This document shows, one piece after another, positions 59,523-64,000 of a stretch of 64,000 nucleotides of DNA (the first letter of the stretch is position 1; each line of letters starts with the position of its first letter). The notes under the pieces were generated by a model. It was given only the letters and a program-made list of their open reading frames with translations, made no database searches and was not told where the DNA came from. Location: contig NZ_JAMBOF010000003.1 in assembly GCF_023715485.1 (NCBI RefSeq), positions 310,001-374,000 on the forward strand. Direction: 5' to 3'. The translations under genes were made by a program, and so were the position numbers. This DNA is from Mesobacillus subterraneus (lineage in GTDB: Bacteria; Bacillota; Bacilli; Bacillales; Cytobacillaceae).

Positions 59523-60402
59523 CATCTAAATCAGTTATGAAATTCCATGCTCTCTCATGGAGATTGGATTTGAACTGATTGTCTTTTCTTAGCAGGTAGA
59601 ATGGACGGGAGCGGTCCCTGTCTTTAAATGGACTGACAATGAGCTGTCTTGATTTAATTTCCGGACAGATCGCCAGCTTTGAAAATACAGCGACCCCCAA
59701 TCCATTTTTTACACCTTCCTTGATCAGCGTGTTGCTATTATAGACAAGGACAGATTTCGGCTCGATGTTCAACCCTTTCCATAAATCAAGAGTTGCCTGC
59801 CTCATTGCGCAGCCTGGCTCGCGTATTAGCCATGTCATTTCCTCAAGCTTTTCAGGAGCCTGATTACTTGGGTCAATACGCAGCTGAGGTGAGACACCAA
59901 GCACGAGCAAGTCATCATAGAATTCATGAGATATGAAATCATAGCGCCCGGCTTGTCCCTCGACAAGGGCAAGGTCAATTTCAGATGCATACAGTAAATC
60001 AGTTATATGGACAGAAGTCCCAATCGTGATTTGAATTTGGCTGCTGGTAATATCCGGATTCAGTTTAATGAAGTCCTGGATCATCTTTGAAATCAGGCAT
60101 TCACCAATCGTATTGCTGCAGCCAATTTTTATTGTTTGGCTTGTGTCACCCTCAGCTAAGAGAGTTTCGAGTTTATCATTTAACGCCAGCAGCTGTTGTC
60201 CATGATCGAACAATGTCTTGCCGGCCTCTGATAATTTGATTTTCCGATTGGCTCTGATAAACAGTTGTTTATTATAGTAAGTCTCTAATTGGCTGATTTG
60301 ATGGCTTACGGCTGGCTGAGAGAGATTCAACATCTTGCCTGCCTGGGAGAAGCTCTCATATTTGGCCGCAGCTATAAATGTCTTTAAATGTTCCAAGTTC
60401 AA
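59500..60402 (-). CDS. LysR-family transcription regulator
   Basis: The gene starts with TTG after AAAGGGGTG and encodes 300 residues. The helix-turn-helix is YESFSQAGKMLNLSQPAVSH. The effector domain includes IKIGCSNTIGECLISKMIQD and MTWLIREPGCAMRQATLD, the latter like CbbR/CysL-type regulators that sense sulfur or carbon metabolites. Lying next to the cytochrome and sulfur clusters it is a candidate regulator of them. Three cysteines in the effector domain could also give redox sensing. Confidence 0.88.
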   Translation of the reverse strand: MNLEHLKTFIAAAKYESFSQAGKMLNLSQPAVSHQISQLETYYNKQLFIRANRKIKLSEAGKTLFDHGQQLLALNDKLETLLAEGDTSQTIKIGCSNTIGECLISKMIQDFIKLNPDITSSQIQITIGTSVHITDLLYASEIDLALVEGQAGRYDFISHEFYDDLLVLGVSPQLRIDPSNQAPEKLEEMTWLIREPGCAMRQATLDLWKGLNIEPKSVLVYNSNTLIKEGVKNGLGVAVFSKLAICPEIKSRQLIVSPFKDRDRSRPFYLLRKDNQFKSNLHERAWNFITDLDENPNASC

Positions 60403-60445
60403 TATGATCGCACCCCTTTATTACTATAGATTTGGAGGGAAGAAA

Positions 60446-60631
60446 ATGAAAAAAGTAGATATCATCGTTACCGTTATCGTATTATCTGTATTTATTTTCG
60501 GTTTGATGTACTTTACAAAGGATGATTCCATCACCTACCGTGATGTGAAGTTTGAAATAGCCTCTTTGGCCATTTTATCCACTGTTTCCCTGTTCACTTA
60601 TTTCGGGATTAAGAGAAATTTAAACCATTAA
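60446..60631 (+). CDS. Small two-helix membrane protein
   Basis: The ATG at 60446 follows TTGGAGGGA. The 61-residue product has two hydrophobic helices (DIIVTVIVLSVFIFGLMYF and EIASLAILSTVSLFTYFGI) and a short polar loop. No family is recognised. It is divergent from the LysR gene and may be its target. Confidence 0.7.
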   Translation: MKKVDIIVTVIVLSVFIFGLMYFTKDDSITYRDVKFEIASLAILSTVSLFTYFGIKRNLNH

Positions 60632-60680
60632 GTTGGATTATACCACATAGGGTTTAGGTAAACTGCAATAAAATGAATGT

Positions 60681-60706
60681 AAAACCTAGGAAATCTCCTA
60701 GGTTTT
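60681..60706 (+). terminator. Terminator after the small membrane protein gene
   Basis: AAAACCTAGGA and TCCTAGGTTTT form an 11-bp stem with a 4-nt loop and a long T-rich tail. Confidence 0.9.
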
Positions 60707-60898
60707 ATTTTTTTACTTAAAACAGTATACTAGCAATCAAAACAGCATAAGAATAACGTCAACATTTACAAGAGACTACCATTCATTATACAATATTTAA
60801 ACAGAAATACCAATAGGGGTATATTGATTTACTGTATCTTCATTAATCCTTAACAAACAAATCACAATATAGAGTATAGAAAAGGAGTGATCTTTAAA

Positions 60899-61612
60899 AT
60901 GACAGAGATTGGATTATTTTTTGCTTTTACTGCTGGAATATTATCGTTTTTCTCACCATGTGTATTTCCCCTCCTCCCTGCCTACATAACGCATTTGACT
61001 GGAGGAAAGATTGAAGGTTCAAAGGTAGCTGTTGACCGCACCACGCTTTTCAGCCGCTCTTTCGGCTTCATTATAGGGTTTAGTTTAATTTTTATCGTAA
61101 TGGGTGCATCCGCGTCTTTCCTTGGTCAGGTATTCGCAAACTATAGAACAATTGTTATGCAAATTGCCGGCTTGCTTATTATTGTCTTTGGCTTGCAGAT
61201 GGCCGGTTTGCTGAACATCAAATTTTTGATGATGGAGAAAAAAGTTCATTCTGAAACAAAATCCAAAGGTGCTTTCAGTTCAGTTTTCCTGGGCATGGCG
61301 TTTGCAAGCGGCTGGTCCCCTTGTGTTGGACTTGCTCTTTCATCGATCCTGCTGCTGGCAAGTTCATCAGATACTTTATATCAAGGAATGTATCTGCTTA
61401 CATCCTATTCCCTTGGAATGGCCGTTCCGTTCTTGATTATTTCATTTGTTATTTCTTATTCTTTGAAGGCAATCAAGAAAATCAACAAATATCTAGCTAA
61501 GCTGGCATTCGTTAACGGAATGATCATGGTTGGCATGGGCTTCCTCGTCCTTTCAGGACAAATGCAAAAAATCAGTGCCTGGCTGTCTGCGTATAGCTTG
61601 TTCCAATTTTAA
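60899..61612 (+). CDS. ccdA: CcdA/DsbD-family thiol-disulfide transmembrane protein
   Basis: The ATG at 60899 gives 237 residues with six membrane segments. The two redox cysteines are in FFSPCVFPLLPAY and GWSPCVGLALS, the CcdA signature. CcdA passes electrons from cytosolic thioredoxin across the membrane to keep apocytochrome c haem sites reduced. With at least four CxxCH proteins encoded just upstream, a role in cytochrome c maturation is the likeliest, though other members serve thiol repair. Confidence 0.9.
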   Translation: MTEIGLFFAFTAGILSFFSPCVFPLLPAYITHLTGGKIEGSKVAVDRTTLFSRSFGFIIGFSLIFIVMGASASFLGQVFANYRTIVMQIAGLLIIVFGLQMAGLLNIKFLMMEKKVHSETKSKGAFSSVFLGMAFASGWSPCVGLALSSILLLASSSDTLYQGMYLLTSYSLGMAVPFLIISFVISYSLKAIKKINKYLAKLAFVNGMIMVGMGFLVLSGQMQKISAWLSAYSLFQF

Positions 61613-61647
61613 TTCTTGCCTGCAGGCTGCATGAAGGGGTGTTTCAT

Positions 61648-62343
61648 TTGAAAAAAGAGTTGATTGGCAAAAGCGTTTTAGTTGTTGAGGATGACCCGAA
61701 AATCCGGACGCTTGTGAAAATCTATTTAACGAATGAAGGCTATGAGGTCCTAGAAGCCGACAATGGCCTTGTCGCTCAGGAAATGATCGAAAAATACGAC
61801 CCATGCATCCTGATTCTGGATCTAATGCTTCCGGGCAAAAACGGTGAGGAAATTTGCCGCTGGCTCAGGAATGATCTGGAAAGCATGATGCCTGTCATCA
61901 TGCTGACTGCAAAAGCCTCTGAAAAAAGCAGGATTGAGGGCTTTAAGCTTGGGGCCGATGATTATGTCGTAAAACCGTTCAGCCCTGCTGAATTGATGGT
62001 GCGGGTCGAGGCCGTTTTAAGAAGGACCGCAAGCAGATGCGGCAAGCTTACTTTCACAGGACTGACAATCAAGCCGGCAAAAGGCCAAGCCATGGTGGAT
62101 GGGGAACCACTTGATCTGACGAACTTTGAGTTCAGGCTCCTTCATATGTTCATGCAGCATCCAGGTCAGATTCTTTCCCGGCCGCAGATCCTTGATACGA
62201 TTTATGAAAACAACGAAAAAGCAGTTACTGAGCGGACAATCGATGTCCATATCAAGAACCTGCGGGAAAAAATCAAAGAAAAGACGCCAAAAGATTATAT
62301 TCAGACCGTGAGAGGAATGGGGTATAAATTTGCGGCGAATTAG
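61648..62343 (+). CDS. OmpR-family response regulator
   Basis: A TTG start at 61648, about 8 nt after AAGGGG, gives 231 residues. The receiver has VVEDDPK, phospho-acceptor Asp in LILDLMLPGKNGEE and Lys in YVVKPFSPAE. The DNA-binding domain has LTNFEFRLLHMFMQHPGQIL and TERTIDVHIKNLREKI. It is 35 bp downstream of ccdA, so ccdA and the two-component genes probably form one operon. Confidence 0.9.
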   Translation: MKKELIGKSVLVVEDDPKIRTLVKIYLTNEGYEVLEADNGLVAQEMIEKYDPCILILDLMLPGKNGEEICRWLRNDLESMMPVIMLTAKASEKSRIEGFKLGADDYVVKPFSPAELMVRVEAVLRRTASRCGKLTFTGLTIKPAKGQAMVDGEPLDLTNFEFRLLHMFMQHPGQILSRPQILDTIYENNEKAVTERTIDVHIKNLREKIKEKTPKDYIQTVRGMGYKFAAN

Positions 62344-63397
62344 TAGTTTTGCCAATTTATTATTATCGAAGCTTGTTGCTGTCAACAGCGTTGTCATTTT
62401 GCTGGTCATCATGCTTGCCGGAATTTCCGTCAAAGATTATGCCTGTTTCCTGGTAAATCAAGAACAGGTTACAGGAGCACAGCTCGTTGACACATTGAAT
62501 TCATTCCTGATCAAGGTAAGTATCATCGCCTTTATCACCGCCGGGCTCGTGCATTATTTTTCCGTAAGTAGGATCGTAAAACCGGTGAAAACAATGTCTA
62601 TTGCCGCCAACCAGATAAAGGAAGGGAAAATCCCTTCGCAAATTGATTCACCCTCTACCGGTGAATTGGGTGAATTGGTTACGAACTTCAACGCGATGAC
62701 AGAGACTCTTTCTGTCATCCAGACAAGACGAGAAGAAATGCTAAGAGATATCGCCCATGAGTTGAGGACCCCGCTAACCAATATCAATGGTTATCTCGAA
62801 GCCCTACATAACGGGGTATTAACTGGCGACCCTGAATTGTTCGGTTCCCTTCTGGAGGAATCACGGCGGATCACCCGGATAGTCGATTTGATTGGTGAAC
62901 TGGATGCGTGGAATAAAGAGGTCTATTTTTTAGAAAAGCAGTTTGAAGAGGTAGACATAAATATGGTCCTGTCCGAATCGATTTCTGCTTTTCAGCTGAA
63001 GCTGAACAGCAAGTTCGATACTTTCCTCCAGGAAATAAATTCTGGTCTTGTTTTTGGACATAAAGACGGCCTCAAACAGGTAACATCCAACCTTCTGCAA
63101 AATATCATAGATTATGATATTGGCAGACAACTCTCCATTGAAGCTAATACAAGCGGGGAGATAGTCAAAATCACTTTTTCCCATAAAGGAAATTACATCG
63201 ATCCAGAAAAGAAAGAGTTGATTTTTGAACGATTTTACCGCCTCGAGGAATCCCGGAGTACAAAAGCAGATGGTGCCGGATTAGGATTAGCGATCGCGAA
63301 AAGCATTGTCGAAGCACATGGAGGAGAAATCGGCCTTGAAACTGATGGTCATCATCACTCATTTTGGATAACGATACCAGCTTATCACTCATCTTAA
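62330..63397 (+). CDS. Sensor histidine kinase with very short extracytoplasmic loop
   Basis: A TTG start at 62330 overlaps the regulator by 14 bp. The 355-residue protein has two membrane helices (about 14-34 and 60-80) separated by only about 25 residues that include Cys39 (KDYACFLVNQEQV). HAMP, the phospho-acceptor box LRDIAHELRTPLTNINGYL and a divergent ATPase domain follow (GLGLAIAKSIVEAHGG is intact; the N-box region TSNLLQNIIDYDIG is atypical). Short-loop kinases usually sense through the membrane or an accessory protein. Its operon with ccdA and location by cytochrome genes suggest a redox or envelope-thiol cue. Confidence 0.88.
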   Translation: MRRISSFANLLLSKLVAVNSVVILLVIMLAGISVKDYACFLVNQEQVTGAQLVDTLNSFLIKVSIIAFITAGLVHYFSVSRIVKPVKTMSIAANQIKEGKIPSQIDSPSTGELGELVTNFNAMTETLSVIQTRREEMLRDIAHELRTPLTNINGYLEALHNGVLTGDPELFGSLLEESRRITRIVDLIGELDAWNKEVYFLEKQFEEVDINMVLSESISAFQLKLNSKFDTFLQEINSGLVFGHKDGLKQVTSNLLQNIIDYDIGRQLSIEANTSGEIVKITFSHKGNYIDPEKKELIFERFYRLEESRSTKADGAGLGLAIAKSIVEAHGGEIGLETDGHHHSFWITIPAYHSS

Positions 63398-63590
63398 TCA
63401 TTCCTTAACAAAACATAATCATACTGTTTTAAAAAGGCTGTTTCCGTATTATTGTTGTTTTTCTATTTCTTACTTCTTTTACTTAAGCTCCTTTCGAAAA
63501 AGTTCTTGAAAAGGGAATGTTTTAACACTCATACTTTGGGGGAGAAGCAACAATGTTTACGAAAAGCGCCTTTAAAAAGGAGCAATTAAG

Positions 63591-64000
63591 ATGGAATTTA
63601 CTTATTATAATGATAAAATTATTGGACAGCTAGAATACGGGTTCCTTCCAGTATCGCCTAACAGTGAATTAGGCTACCGGCCTTTTGAATTATTTGTAGC
63701 TTCATTGACTGGCTGCAGCACCTCTTTGCTTGCAAATATTCTAACGAAGAAGAGAATAGACTATAAAAGGATTGATGTTATTGTATCCTCAGTAAGGAAT
63801 CCGGAAGAAGCAAACCGGATTGAACAGCTGACATTCAATGTGAGGGTGCAGACAGACGAGCAGGATAAGGCTAATCAGGCTGAAAGGCTGGCGAGCCTTG
63901 TCCTGAAAAATTGCGGCATGATTCAATCGGTCATCGGGAACATCGATATACGGTACCAGATTGAATTGACGCCAGACCAGCCAAAAAAAGGTGATGTGGC
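63591..64000 (+). CDS. OsmC-family protein, cut by window edge
   Basis: The ATG at 63591 follows AAAAGGAG and opens a frame to the window end (136 codons). The OsmC/Ohr core is visible: FELFVASLTGCSTSLLANIL and the second cysteine segment LVLKNCGMIQSV. Two-cysteine OsmC proteins reduce organic hydroperoxides or handle thiol stress; the sulfur and cytochrome neighbours would fit. The 193-bp gap before it is AT-rich with no gene. Confidence 0.85.
   Translation, partial: MEFTYYNDKIIGQLEYGFLPVSPNSELGYRPFELFVASLTGCSTSLLANILTKKRIDYKRIDVIVSSVRNPEEANRIEQLTFNVRVQTDEQDKANQAERLASLVLKNCGMIQSVIGNIDIRYQIELTPDQPKKGDV

Overview
This window comes from a low-to-moderate-GC Gram-positive of the Bacillaceae (Bacillus, Mesobacillus or Neobacillus-like). 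The evidence is the strong AGGAGG-type ribosome binding sites, the TTG and GTG starts, SAM-I, c-di-GMP-I and c-di-AMP riboswitches, and clear counterparts of Bacillus subtilis catDE, azoR, namZ-nagZ-amiE, yclJK, metNIQ, ktr and the paired short chromate transporters. No rRNA, tRNA, prophage or CRISPR array is visible. I see about 65 protein genes, one obvious pseudogene and the truncated end of an IS256-family element at the left edge.

Layout. 1-480 is the end of an IS256-family insertion sequence, inserted into a tandem array of 52-bp hairpin repeats (490-942). 1.0-4.0 kb is a quinone/electrophile detoxification block: azoR, a decayed flavin reductase, catE, catD and a divergent HxlR-family regulator, with recognisable operator-like palindromes. 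4.1-10.5 kb holds dps and the peptidoglycan-recycling set amiE-nagZ-namZ. 10.8-14.2 kb holds small housekeeping genes and a LysR regulator. 14.4-19.5 kb is an apparent operon for 3-hydroxybutyrate/acetoacetate use (SDR, CoA-transferase, GntP-type permease, thiolase) with a cre-like site. At 20.1 kb a c-di-GMP-I riboswitch on the minus strand points at a small unknown coiled-coil gene. 21-26 kb holds nadE, a lactonase, an oxidoreductase and the YclJK two-component system. 26.4-32.5 kb holds two more 52-bp arrays, a CstB-like persulfide dioxygenase, an MFS transporter, two of three DoxX paralogues and a PAS-STAS protein. 33-46.6 kb holds transport and sensing genes: DUF445, metNIQ under a SAM riboswitch, a chromate transporter pair, a chemoreceptor with a BMP lipoprotein, a Ktr potassium channel under a c-di-AMP riboswitch, and a polar amino-acid ABC transporter. 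46.9-49.7 kb holds a lipid kinase and an M6 metalloprotease.

50-64 kb is the most distinctive region. A minus-strand sulfur-trafficking operon (DsrE2, TusA-rhodanese fusion, rhodanese-MBL, TusA, TauE), whose promoter carries a CsoR/CstR-like palindrome, sits back to back with a plus-strand respiratory cluster: a cbb3-type oxidase (CcoN, CcoO, single-haem CcoP-like protein), a CcoG-like ferredoxin protein and a lipoprotein fusing a beta-propeller to a C-terminal cytochrome c. CcoS-like, CcdA-like and OsmC-like proteins, a LysR regulator and a two-component system flank it. The arrangement suggests, but does not prove, that oxidation of reduced sulfur feeds electrons to a high-affinity oxidase.

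The main candidates for something undescribed are: (1) a family of tandem repeats, all with a period of exactly 52 bp and a shared layout of hairpin plus pyrimidine-rich linker, in three separate arrays; (2) the c-di-GMP riboswitch upstream of a small protein of unknown function; (3) the propeller-cytochrome lipoprotein in the sulfur/cbb3 island; and (4) a dispersed GC-rich repeat of which one copy has lost its whole interior. Coordinates and motifs were read by eye; no database search was run.
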